This document shows, in pieces, positions 16,572 through 26,173 of a stretch of DNA of 64,000 bases. This DNA is from Betaproteobacteria bacterium (GTDB taxonomy: Bacteria; Pseudomonadota; Gammaproteobacteria; Burkholderiales; Casimicrobiaceae), in assembly GCA_016716425.1 (NCBI GenBank), contig JADJWJ010000012.1, forward strand, positions 62,001 to 126,000. The letters run 5' to 3'. Each line of letters begins with the position of its first letter. Position 1 is the stretch's first letter. The position numbers and the translations under genes were made by a program. The notes under the pieces were generated by a model. It searched no databases. It was not told the DNA's origin and was given only the letters and a program-made list of their open reading frames with translations.

Positions 16572-17561
16572 ATGGCCGCACCCAACGACGTCACCAGCAT
16601 GGCGCTGTTCTGCGATTTCGAGAACATCGCCCTCGGCGTGCGCGACGCCCACTACGACAAGTTCGACATCGGCAAGGTGCTGGAGCGCCTGCTGCTCAAG
16701 GGCAGCATCGTCGTCAAGAAGGCCTACTGCGACTGGGAGCGCTACAAGGCGTTCAAGGCGCCGATGCACGAGGCGTCGTTCGAGCTGATCGAGATCCCGC
16801 ACGTGCGCCAGTCGGGCAAGAACTCGGCCGACATCCGGATGGTCGTCGACGCGCTCGACCTCTGCTACACGAAATCGCACGTCGAGACGTTCGTCATCAT
16901 CAGCGGCGACTCGGACTTCTCGCCGCTCGTGTCGAAGCTGCGCGAGAACGACAAGGTCGTGATCGGCGTCGGCGTGAAGAACTCGACGTCGGACCTCCTC
17001 GTCACCAACTGCGACGAGTTCATCTTCTACGACGACCTCGTGCGCGCCGAGAAGAAGAAGGCCGCGACGCGGCGCGGTGGCGCCAAGTCCGCCAGCGGCA
17101 AGGCGCCGGCCGCCAAGGCGGCGGCTGCCGCGCCCGCGGACAAGCCGGCCAAGTCCGCGTCCCGCCGGCGTGGCACCGGAACGAAGGCGGCCGACGCGGC
17201 GCCGCCGGAAGTCGAGGCGCCGGCACAGGAAGACATCGTGCCGACGTACGACGACGCGCAGGCTGCCGACGAAGCGCCGCCGCCGCGCAAGTCGGACGAC
17301 GAGCGCCGCGCCGAGGCGCTCGACCTCATCGTCGAGACCGTCGATGCGCTCATCTCCGAGCGCGGCGCGGAGGAGAAGATCTGGGGCTCGATGATCAAGC
17401 AGGCGCTGAAGCGTCGCAAGCCCGGCTTCAACGAGTCGTACTACGGCTTCCGCTCGTTCAACGCGATGCTCGAGGCCGCCGCGGCCGCGGGCAGCCTGGC
17501 GCTCGAGCGCGACGAGAAGTCGGGCGGGTACCTGGTGCGCCTCGCCGGCGGCGAGGACTGA
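16572..17561 (+). CDS. NYN domain (PIN-like nuclease) protein with C-terminal OST-HTH/LOTUS domain
   Basis: Protein of 329 residues. The N-terminal NYN domain (about 8-150) carries the acidic residues expected at a PIN-like metal site: ALFCDFENI (Asp), NSADIRMVVDAL (Asp) and ISGDSDFSPLV (Asp). A low-complexity Lys/Ala/Pro linker (about 158-245) leads to a C-terminal LOTUS/OST-HTH module (about 250-325, IWGSMIKQALKRRKPGFNESYYGFRSFNAML). Family knowledge suggests RNA cleavage or binding. Start is the ATG at 16572 (MAAPNDVTSMALF). Targets and regulation are unknown. Confidence 0.9.
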   Translation: MAAPNDVTSMALFCDFENIALGVRDAHYDKFDIGKVLERLLLKGSIVVKKAYCDWERYKAFKAPMHEASFELIEIPHVRQSGKNSADIRMVVDALDLCYTKSHVETFVIISGDSDFSPLVSKLRENDKVVIGVGVKNSTSDLLVTNCDEFIFYDDLVRAEKKKAATRRGGAKSASGKAPAAKAAAAAPADKPAKSASRRRGTGTKAADAAPPEVEAPAQEDIVPTYDDAQAADEAPPPRKSDDERRAEALDLIVETVDALISERGAEEKIWGSMIKQALKRRKPGFNESYYGFRSFNAMLEAAAAAGSLALERDEKSGGYLVRLAGGED

Positions 17562-17703
17562 CGCCGGAAGCCGGGGCGGACGACCGCCCCGAATCGCATT
17601 GACCCCAGGCCCTCGCCGCCAGCGCCGGGGCGCCCCGATTGCTTCGCCTTCGCCCGCCGCCCCAACGGCGCGGTGGGGGCTTGTCAAACGCACGCGCGGA
17701 TGC

Positions 17704-17728
17704 TTAAATGAGAATGCGTCTCATTTAA
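17704..17728. promoter_or_regulatory. Fur box-like operator
   Basis: TTAAATGAGA and TCTCATTTAA are perfect 10-base inverted arms around ATGCG. The AATGAGAAT...TCTCATT core matches the ferric uptake regulator box. It lies 14 bases before the ATG of the next small gene, inside a short AT-rich stretch where a promoter would be. This predicts iron-repressed expression of the small protein and the di-haem peroxidase gene that overlaps it. Confidence 0.8.
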
Positions 17729-17741
17729 ATAGGAGTGCACC

Positions 17742-18059
17742 ATGCCGCCCCCCGCCTCCCACGACCCCGTCCCGCGCACGATCGCCGCGCTGCTGGAACT
17801 GATGAGCGAGTACGCGTGGCACACGTCCGAGCCGCACGAGCGCCCGCGCGTCGCCGCCGCGATCGCCGCCTGCCTCGACCGGCTCGCGGCCGACGACGCG
17901 GCACCCGCGTGGCTGCAGGGGCTGGCCGACGACCTCTCCGATCACTGGCAGCCGGTTGCGGCGCACTGCCGATCCCACGCGCGCGCCGCCGCCCGCCGCT
18001 CGATCCTCGCGTTGGTGCGCGCATCGCTGCGCGACGGCGAGGCTGGCCATGCGCATTGA
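17742..18059 (+). CDS. Uncharacterised small protein, first gene of a putative Fur-regulated pair
   Basis: Soluble, mostly alpha-helical protein of 105 residues rich in Ala, Arg and His (MPPPASHDPVPRTIAALLEL at the start). I do not recognise its family. The ATG sits just after a Fur-type palindrome and AGGAG (17731-17735). Its end overlaps the start of the peroxidase gene by 11 bases, so the two are likely co-translated. Five His and one Cys residues could bind metal or haem, but no motif is decisive. Confidence 0.6.
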   Translation: MPPPASHDPVPRTIAALLELMSEYAWHTSEPHERPRVAAAIAACLDRLAADDAAPAWLQGLADDLSDHWQPVAAHCRSHARAAARRSILALVRASLRDGEAGHAH

Positions 18060-19299
18060 TCCCGATGGCCGCTGGATCGCCGCCGCCATGCTGGCCGGCG
18101 CGCTCGCGGCGTGCGGCGGCGGCGAGCCCGAGCCCGTCCCGGCCGACGAGGCCGGACTGACGCGCGTGGAGGTGCTCGGCAAGCGCCTGTTCTTCGACGC
18201 GTCGCTGTCGGTGCCGCCCGGCCAGAGTTGCGCGAGCTGCCACGACCCGGCGCTCGCCTTCTCGGGCAACAACGGCGCCACGGCCGGCGTGGCGCTCGGC
18301 GCCGACGGGCATTCGCTCGGACTGCGCAACACGCCGACGGCGATGTACGCGCGCTTCGCGCCGGCGTTCGGCATGGAGGATACGGACGAGGGACCCATCC
18401 CCGTCGGCGGACAGTTCCTCGACGGGCGCGCCGCCTCGCTGGAGGCGCAGGCCGCGCAGCCGTTCTTCGCGCCCGACGAGATGAACAACCCAGCGGTCGC
18501 CGCGCTGACGACGAAGGTCGCCGCCGCGAGCTACGCCGACCTCTTCCGCGACGAGTGGGGCGCGCGCGTGTTCGACGATCCCGACACGGCGTTGAAGGCG
18601 ATCGCCGCGTCGATCGCCGCGTTCGAGCGGACCGAGCGCTTCGCACCGTTTTCGTCGAAGTACGATCACGTCGCCGCCGGCCGCGCGCAGTTCACCGCGC
18701 TGGAGCGCCAGGGGCTCGACCTCTTCCTCGACCCGGAGAAGGGCAACTGCGCCGCCTGCCACGTCGCGGACCCGACGTCGCGCAACCCCGCCGACTCGCT
18801 GTTCACCGACTTCACCTACGACAACCTGGGCGTGCCGCGCAACGCGCGCATCCCGGCGAACGCCGACCCGGCGTTCTTCGACCTCGGGCTGTGCGGGCCG
18901 AAGCGCGCGGCGCCGGGCGGCGACGAGGCGCTGTGCGGCGCGTTCAAGGTGCCGACGCTGCGTAACGTGGGCAAGCGCGTCGCGCTGATGCACAACGGCT
19001 TCTTCACCCAACTGCGCGATGCGGTCGCCTTCTACGCGACGCGCGACACCGACCCGGCGCGCTGGTATCCGGGCGGCGTGCCGTTCGACGACCTGCCACC
19101 CGCGTACCACGCGAACGTCAACCGCAGCGAAGCGCCGTACGACCGCAAGCCGGGCGAGTCACCGCGGCTCGACGATGCCGAGATCGACGCGATCGTCGCC
19201 TTCCTCGGCACGCTGACCGACGGCTACGGCGCGTCGCTGGCGGCGCAGGCGCAGCCGCCGGCCCGCCGGCAGGCGGCGAAGACCACGGCCGCGCGCTGA
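18049..19299 (+). CDS. Di-haem cytochrome c peroxidase/MauG family lipoprotein
   Basis: Exported di-haem protein of 416 residues. The N terminus (about 1-25) is a lipoprotein signal with lipobox LAACGGG, so it should be membrane-anchored in the periplasm. Two c-type haem motifs are visible, CASCH near residue 62 and CAACH near 237, and a candidate Met/His ligand region MHNGFFTQLRDAV near 318. Length and GKRLFFDASLS fit the cytochrome c peroxidase/MauG superfamily, which reduces peroxide or oxidises a partner. Upstream Fur control suggests a role under iron limitation. Substrate is unknown. Confidence 0.88.
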   Translation: MRIDPDGRWIAAAMLAGALAACGGGEPEPVPADEAGLTRVEVLGKRLFFDASLSVPPGQSCASCHDPALAFSGNNGATAGVALGADGHSLGLRNTPTAMYARFAPAFGMEDTDEGPIPVGGQFLDGRAASLEAQAAQPFFAPDEMNNPAVAALTTKVAAASYADLFRDEWGARVFDDPDTALKAIAASIAAFERTERFAPFSSKYDHVAAGRAQFTALERQGLDLFLDPEKGNCAACHVADPTSRNPADSLFTDFTYDNLGVPRNARIPANADPAFFDLGLCGPKRAAPGGDEALCGAFKVPTLRNVGKRVALMHNGFFTQLRDAVAFYATRDTDPARWYPGGVPFDDLPPAYHANVNRSEAPYDRKPGESPRLDDAEIDAIVAFLGTLTDGYGASLAAQAQPPARRQAAKTTAAR

Positions 19300-19324
19300 A
19301 CCGCGGCAGGCGACCCGCGCGCGA

Positions 19325-21292
19325 TCAGCGCCGGTGCGCCCGCCGCGACTCGGCGACGATGCCGCGCGCCCACGGCAGCGCGCCGCTGCCCTCCCACAGC
19401 GCGCGGTGGTCGCGGCGATAGCGCCACGCCTCCTCCTGGCCGCCGATCTCGAGGTACGGGCCGTCGGAACGGGGCTCCTTCGGGCTGTCGGCGACCAGCA
19501 GCGGCAGCACGTTCGGCCGCGCGGCGTGGGCGTCGCGCAGCGCGGCGCCGGCCTCCGCGTGGCGCGCGAGCAGGAACAGCGCGAGCGGTCGATCGAACAG
19601 CGTCCCCACGAGACCGTCGTCAGGATAGCGTTCGCATACTTCGAGCGCGGTCCCGGCGTCGCCGCGCTCCAGGTACAGTCGCACGAGCTCCGCGCGCAAC
19701 CCGTGGTTATCGTCGGGATTGAGGCCCGTGACGAGCCACCGGGCGAGCGCCAGGGCTTCGTCGGTGCGCTGCTCTTCGCGGCGCAGGTAATAGAGCGATA
19801 CGACGAGCCGCAGCGCGGGACGATTCTGCACGAAGTTCCACGGCAACGCGCCTGCGCCGATGCCGCCGCGTTCGAGGACGAGCCGCAGCAGCGCGTGCGC
19901 CCGCGCCAGCAGCGGCTCCAGCAGCGTCTGCGCACCCGCCATCAGGTTGGCGTCCTGCACGGCCAGCGCGAGATCGTCGAGCACGTCGAACGACTGCCAC
20001 GCCAACGGATTCCGCGCGAGCCACGGGATGCCCGGCGCCACGCGCGCCCAGGCGTCCGGGTCGCCGGCATCGAGCATCGTCAGGACCGGCTTGCCGACCT
20101 GCGTGAGCGTGCGCCAATGCGCTGCGAGCGCGTCGAGTGCGGGCGAAGGCGCGAGCGCCGCGACGCCGTCGTCGCCCTCGACCGCATAATGACACTCGAC
20201 CGGCGGCAGTGCGGCCAGCATTCGCTGCAGATCCGTGAGTCCCGGCCGCGCGTCGCCGTCGTACCGCAGCATGGTCGCCGTCGGGTCGGCGATCAGTTCG
20301 CTGATGTGGCCGATCAGGTCCGTGTAGTCGTGCTTGCGGTCGCGCGCGAGCCGGCCGATCCAGAACCGGCCGCGCTCGCGCATGCGCTCGTAGGCCTTCT
20401 CGTTCATCAGCAGCGTGAGTTCCAGCGTGGCGAGCATCGGGTTGTCGGGCTCGTGGCGCTGCGCCTCCGCGAACAGGCGCCAGGCCTCGGTGCGGTCGCC
20501 GCGGTCGGCGAGGATCGTGATCCGCCGGTGCAGCGCGGCGCTGCGCAGCGTCGGGTCGCGGACCTGCGCGACGCGCTCGATCAGCCGCGCCTTCTTCTGC
20601 GGGCGGTTGAGGTCGCTGTAGCAATCGGCGAGCACGTCGAACGCGAACTGCGCGCGTGCGTCCAGCCGGTCGGGCGCCTCGAACACGCGCTCGAGCAGGG
20701 CCTCCGCATCGAGGGCCCGCCCCGCGCGCCGCCACTGGTCGCCGATGTGCCCGATCTCTTCGAGGTCGAGTCCCGCCAGCGGCAGCTTGCGCAGCTGCGT
20801 TCGCGGGTATTGACCGAGCACGTACAGCAGCAGGCTCACTGGTTTACCTTCGCGCTGCGCGCTCCGGTATTCGCCCTCGGGGCGGCCCTTCGGGCTCATG
20901 CCCTCGAACGGGTCGGGCAGCGACTCGACGTGGGCGCAGCAGTGCTTGTACTTGCGGCCGGAGCCGCACGGGCACGGCGCGTTGCGCTCGGGCTCGGGCA
21001 GCGGCCGCGGCCGGAACTGGTTGTCCGGCAGCGGCAGGCGATTCCACAGCAGGCGCCCCAGCGCGGAGTACGCCGCGCGGCGCTCGTCTTCGCTCCCGCG
21101 AAACCGGGACGCGAAATCCGGGCACAGCAGCGGCAACACGCCGGCGAACCAGCGGATGAACGCGTCGCCGTCGACCCCGCCCAGTGCGTAGCGCGCGGAC
21201 GCGCCGAGGAGCGCGTCGAGTTCGTCGGTGTCGGAGTCGTCGGGCACGTCGGCGGTCATGGCGGTCGACTTCGGGATGGGCGCAGCCGCCAT
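19325..21292 (-). CDS. SEC-C zinc-motif protein with TPR-like repeats, carrying a repeat-derived insertion
   Basis: Protein of about 655 residues (644 if the ATG at 21259 is used). Near residues 110-125 is the SEC-C motif CPCGSGRKYKHCC, a zinc-binding module also found in SecA. The rest is helical with TPR-like units (for example AWRLFAEAQRHEPDNPMLATLEL near 272). Directly after SEC-C, residues 132-153 read SPKGRPEGEYRSAQREGKPV; their DNA (20834-20899) is nearly identical to a non-coding repeat at 31741-31806, so a 66-base dispersed repeat seems to have entered in frame. Function unknown. Confidence 0.82.
   Translation of the reverse strand: MAAAPIPKSTAMTADVPDDSDTDELDALLGASARYALGGVDGDAFIRWFAGVLPLLCPDFASRFRGSEDERRAAYSALGRLLWNRLPLPDNQFRPRPLPEPERNAPCPCGSGRKYKHCCAHVESLPDPFEGMSPKGRPEGEYRSAQREGKPVSLLLYVLGQYPRTQLRKLPLAGLDLEEIGHIGDQWRRAGRALDAEALLERVFEAPDRLDARAQFAFDVLADCYSDLNRPQKKARLIERVAQVRDPTLRSAALHRRITILADRGDRTEAWRLFAEAQRHEPDNPMLATLELTLLMNEKAYERMRERGRFWIGRLARDRKHDYTDLIGHISELIADPTATMLRYDGDARPGLTDLQRMLAALPPVECHYAVEGDDGVAALAPSPALDALAAHWRTLTQVGKPVLTMLDAGDPDAWARVAPGIPWLARNPLAWQSFDVLDDLALAVQDANLMAGAQTLLEPLLARAHALLRLVLERGGIGAGALPWNFVQNRPALRLVVSLYYLRREEQRTDEALALARWLVTGLNPDDNHGLRAELVRLYLERGDAGTALEVCERYPDDGLVGTLFDRPLALFLLARHAEAGAALRDAHAARPNVLPLLVADSPKEPRSDGPYLEIGGQEEAWRYRRDHRALWEGSGALPWARGIVAESRRAHRR
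20833..20899. repeat. Dispersed repeat copy inside the SEC-C gene
   Basis: The sequence from GGCTCACTGG to CGGGCTCA matches 31741-31807 at all but about ten positions, including GCGCTGCGCGCTCCGGT and TTCGCCCTCGGGGCGGCCC. This copy is translated on the minus strand; the other copy is intergenic. Confidence 0.8.
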
Positions 21293-21375
21293 CGTAACGC
21301 CGCCGGACGTTCGCGCGACGCATGCGCAATTCTCGGCCTCGCACTCGGCGATCCGCGACGTCCTTACCCCCGCCC

Positions 21376-22160
21376 ATGCCCTTCTCCTGGAACGAAATCA
21401 AGGCCCGCGCGCTCGCGTTCTCCCGCGAGTGGAAGGGCGAGGGGGTCGGAGCGCGCGGAGGCGCAGAGCTTCTGGAACGGCTTCTTCGCGGTGTTCGGCG
21501 TGGACCGCAAGCGTGTGGCCGTGTTCGAGCGGCAGGTCGAGGTGACGCGCGCCGGCAAGCATCCCAAGTCGGGCCGCATCGACTGCTTCCGGAGGGGCGT
21601 GCTGCTGGTCGAGCGCAAGAGCGAGGGGCAGGGCCTCGACCGGGCGTTCTCGCCGGCGACGGACTACTTCGAAGCGCTCATCGACCGCGACCTGCCGCGC
21701 TACATCCTCGTCTCGGACTTCGCGCGCTTCGCTGGTACGACCTCGAAGCCGACGAGGCGGTCGAGTTCCGGCTCGACGAGCGCACGGCGAGCGACGGGTC
21801 CGATCTGGGGCCGCGGCTCGCACATCTCTTCCAGGTCGATGCGGCCGGCGAGCCGGAGTCCGCACGCTGGATTCGCCCCTGCTCGGGCGCGCAGGCGTTC
21901 CTCAACGGATACCGGCGCTGGTGTCTGTGGCTCGTGGATGTCGATCCTGCGCTGCTGCGACGCCTGCAGCACGTCCTCGCACGGATCGAGCAGGTGAAGC
22001 GGTTTCGGCGGGCAAGCAAGGCGGCGACCACGCGCGTTCGCCGCGACGCCCACACTGTTCTGCCAGATCGCCCAGTTCGCCACCGATGACCTTCTGGTTC
22101 CTCGCGTCTCATCCGAGCGACGTTCGTTCGTCCCGATGGGATTCGTCGACGAGGACCTGA
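21376..22160 (+). pseudogene. Decayed MmeI-type DNA methyltransferase/restriction enzyme gene
   Basis: Fragments in shifting frames match the N-terminal part of MmeI-like class I SAM-dependent DNA methyltransferases: MPFSWNEIKARALAFSREWK from 21376, AEAQSFWNGFFAVFGVDRKR after a frameshift near 21450, GVLLVERKSEGQGLDRAFS, DLPRYILVSDFARF, then RWYDLEADEAVEFRLDE in another frame near 21735. A mid-protein piece FLNGYRRWCLWLVD (near 21900) and a late piece CQIAQFATDDLLVPRVS...FVPMGFVDEDL (22055-22160) follow with the catalytic domain missing. So the gene has several frameshifts and a large deletion. It fills most of the gap between the SEC-C and HipA-like genes. Confidence 0.8.
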
Positions 22161-22261
22161 TGCCTGCTGCCGCGGGCGGAAGTGCGCAAGGCGACGCATA
22201 CGCGAGGCCGGCCGCGGCCCTGACGGCGTCGCTCGTTCCGGTATAGGGGAGGGGTGGGTCA

Positions 22262-22400
22262 TTGGGGGTCGAATTTTTATCTATACGAGCATCTATGCAA
22301 AAATGGGTGCGGTGTGCACTATCAATACATTGAAAATGTTTGTATTTATTAAGAATAATCTATACTGAATCAATTCATCAGTGACTCTGGTACCCACACC
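22262..22400. promoter_or_regulatory. AT-rich promoter region of the HipA-like gene
   Basis: This 140-base stretch is strikingly AT-rich in a 70% GC neighbourhood. It contains an imperfect operator-like repeat AATACA (22324-22329) and TGTATT (22341-22346) and a good -10 element TATACT at 22361-22366. The base composition suggests acquired DNA or a silencer-bound promoter. The exact promoter and any autoregulatory operator are inference. Confidence 0.5.
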
Positions 22401-22411
22401 CCAAACGCACA

Positions 22412-23797
22412 GTGACCGACGTCGCCGACCTCGTCGCCGAGTTGCGCCACGCGCCGCTCTCGAATGCGGCCGCGCTGATCCGTGCGCTGGGGCTGGGGTC
22501 GCAGGCCACGCTGTCGCGGCTTGTCACGCGCGCCGGCGACGCGGTCGTGCCCGTCGGCCGCGCGCGGGCGCGCCGCTATGCGGCGGCGCGTGACGTCCGG
22601 GGGCTCGGCACCGCACTTCCGCTGTACCGCGTGGGCGCCGACGGCGCGCTCTCCGAGATCGGCACGCTGCGTCCGATCGTGCCCGACGGATACGCGCTGG
22701 AGCGTCCGGCGAACGTCGCCCACTGGATGCGCGGTCACCGCGGCGACGGCGTTTCGGAGGGGCTGCCGGTGTTCCTCGCCGATGCGCGGCCGCAGGGCTT
22801 CCTCGGGCGCACGTTCGCGCGCCGCCACGCCGCCTTCGGACTGCCCGACAACCCGGAGGCGTGGTCCGACGACGACACGATCGTCGCGCTCGCCAGGGGG
22901 GGCGAGGACGGCATTGGTGACCTCGTCGTCGGCCGCGAATCCGCACGCCGGCTGTATGCGAGCCGGTCGCAGGGCGCGCAGCCGATCGCGCCGGAACATC
23001 GAACGGCAGCCTATCCGGCGCTCGCCGACGAGGCGATCGATGGCGTCCTGCCTGGGTCGTCCGCCGGCGGCGAACAACCGAAGTTCGGCGCGCTCGTCGG
23101 CCCGGCGCAGGACCCGCATCACGTGCTCGTCAAGTTCTCGCCGCGCGACGATTCCGCCGCCGCGGTGCGGTGGCGCGACCTGCTGCGGTGCGAGCAATGG
23201 ACACTCCACGCACTCGGGTCCGCGGGCTTTCCCGTACCCGCGTCGGATCTCGTCGAGGGTGGATCGCGCCTGTTCCTGGAGACGAGCCGCTTCGACCGCG
23301 TCGGCGCGTACGGCCGCCTGCCCGTCGTGACGCTGTCGGCGATGAACAACGAGTATGCGGGCATGCTCCCGGCGGCAGGACATTGGCTCGAGGCTGCCGA
23401 GAGCCTCGCGCAGCAACGCTGGATGCTGCCGGCGACCGTCGCGCAGGTGCGCTGCCTGCAATGGTTCGGGCGCTTCATCGCCAACACCGACATGCACTTC
23501 GGGAACCTGTCGTTCTTCCCGCAGGACGACGGCACGCTGGCGCTCGCCCCCGTCTACGACATGCTGCCGATGCGCTACGCGCCGATCGGCAGCGAGTTGC
23601 CCGCAAGGGCGTACGCGCCGCCCGTGCCGGAACCGGGGCAGGAGGCGGCGTGGTTCGCCGCCGCGGAAATCGCCGCGGGCTACTGGGATACGGTCGCGGC
23701 CGACGCGCGAATCAGCGGAGGATTCCGCGCCATCGCCGCCGGCAACGCATCGGCGTTGCGCGACCATGTCGGGCGCTTCGCTGGTCGGCCGCCGTAA
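22412..23797 (+). CDS. yjjJ: Stand-alone HipA-family kinase, YjjJ type
   Basis: Protein of 461 residues. The N-terminal part (about 1-75) looks like a helix-turn-helix (LIRALGLGSQATLSRLVTRAG). The kinase region has the nucleotide loop GSSAGGEQPKFGA near 215-226, the catalytic loop NTDMHFGNLSFF near 357 and metal-site VYDMLPM near 380, all as in HipA serine kinases. This layout matches E. coli YjjJ, a HipA homologue with no separate HipB. GTG at 22412 is the likely start. There is no antitoxin gene beside it, but a decayed methyltransferase gene precedes it, so it may be a relic of a defence locus. Target is unknown. Confidence 0.85.
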   Translation: MTDVADLVAELRHAPLSNAAALIRALGLGSQATLSRLVTRAGDAVVPVGRARARRYAAARDVRGLGTALPLYRVGADGALSEIGTLRPIVPDGYALERPANVAHWMRGHRGDGVSEGLPVFLADARPQGFLGRTFARRHAAFGLPDNPEAWSDDDTIVALARGGEDGIGDLVVGRESARRLYASRSQGAQPIAPEHRTAAYPALADEAIDGVLPGSSAGGEQPKFGALVGPAQDPHHVLVKFSPRDDSAAAVRWRDLLRCEQWTLHALGSAGFPVPASDLVEGGSRLFLETSRFDRVGAYGRLPVVTLSAMNNEYAGMLPAAGHWLEAAESLAQQRWMLPATVAQVRCLQWFGRFIANTDMHFGNLSFFPQDDGTLALAPVYDMLPMRYAPIGSELPARAYAPPVPEPGQEAAWFAAAEIAAGYWDTVAADARISGGFRAIAAGNASALRDHVGRFAGRPP

Positions 23798-23832
23798 CGC
23801 GCGACGCCGCGATCGCCTGCGCCGCGTTCCCT

Positions 23833-23981
23833 TCCCACCGTCGTCCCCGCGCAGGCGGGGACCCAGCGTCGTCCCACCGTCGTCCCCGCGCAGGCGGGGA
23901 CCCAGCGTCGTCCCACCGTCGTCCCCGCGCAGGCGGGGACCCAGCGTCGTCCCACCGTCGTCCCCGCGCAGGCGGGGACCC
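23833..23981. repeat. Four tandem 39-bp repeats (GTCCCCGC-GCAG-GCGGGGAC palindrome)
   Basis: Three exact 39-base units (23833-23871, 23872-23910, 23911-23949) and most of a fourth. Each has the GTCCCCGCGCAGGCGGGGAC palindrome followed by CCAGCG. The same core is found in the inverted repeat at 1735-1809. The array separates the convergent yjjJ and thiC genes and could end transcription from both sides. Confidence 0.9.
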
Positions 23982-23994
23982 GGTGGCGCTTCTC

Positions 23995-25902
<1,908 letters not shown>

Positions 25903-25956
25903 GCGTCGCTCCTCTGTCTCTCGAGCGGCAGAGGGAGCGGAAGGGGAGGCGCCTCA

Positions 25957-26053
25957 CGCTTCCCTGCGCCGGCATTATCCGGATCAGGTTCCAAGGGTTT
26001 GCTCTCACCCGCCCGCCGACGCTGCCAAGTGCAGCGGCCAGGACCCCTAGCGT
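25957..26053 (-). promoter_or_regulatory. TPP (THI-box) riboswitch upstream of thiC
   Basis: On the minus strand the leader contains GGGTGAGAGCAAACCC, CTTGGAACCTGATCCGG and ATAATGCCGGCGCAGGGA, the conserved thiamine pyrophosphate aptamer core. The ends CGCT (26053-26050) and AGCG (25960-25957) close the P1 stem. The start codon of thiC is 54 bases further, leaving room for a ribosome-site-sequestering expression platform. The family is certain; the switching mode is inferred. Confidence 0.95.
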
Positions 26054-26173
26054 CGGCCGCCACGTTACGCCGATTGGCCCGGACGGGCAAGCCGGCCCCT
26101 TCGGTGCCCGTGGCAGAATGCCCGTCCGGCGCGGGCGAAGCCCGCGTCCACACGAGGGAGATAGGCGCGCGCC

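Noticed and set aside
23833..23981. CRISPR-like array of four direct repeats
   Set aside because: The 39-base units are contiguous and identical throughout, so there are no variable spacers, and no cas gene is near. It is a tandem palindromic repeat.
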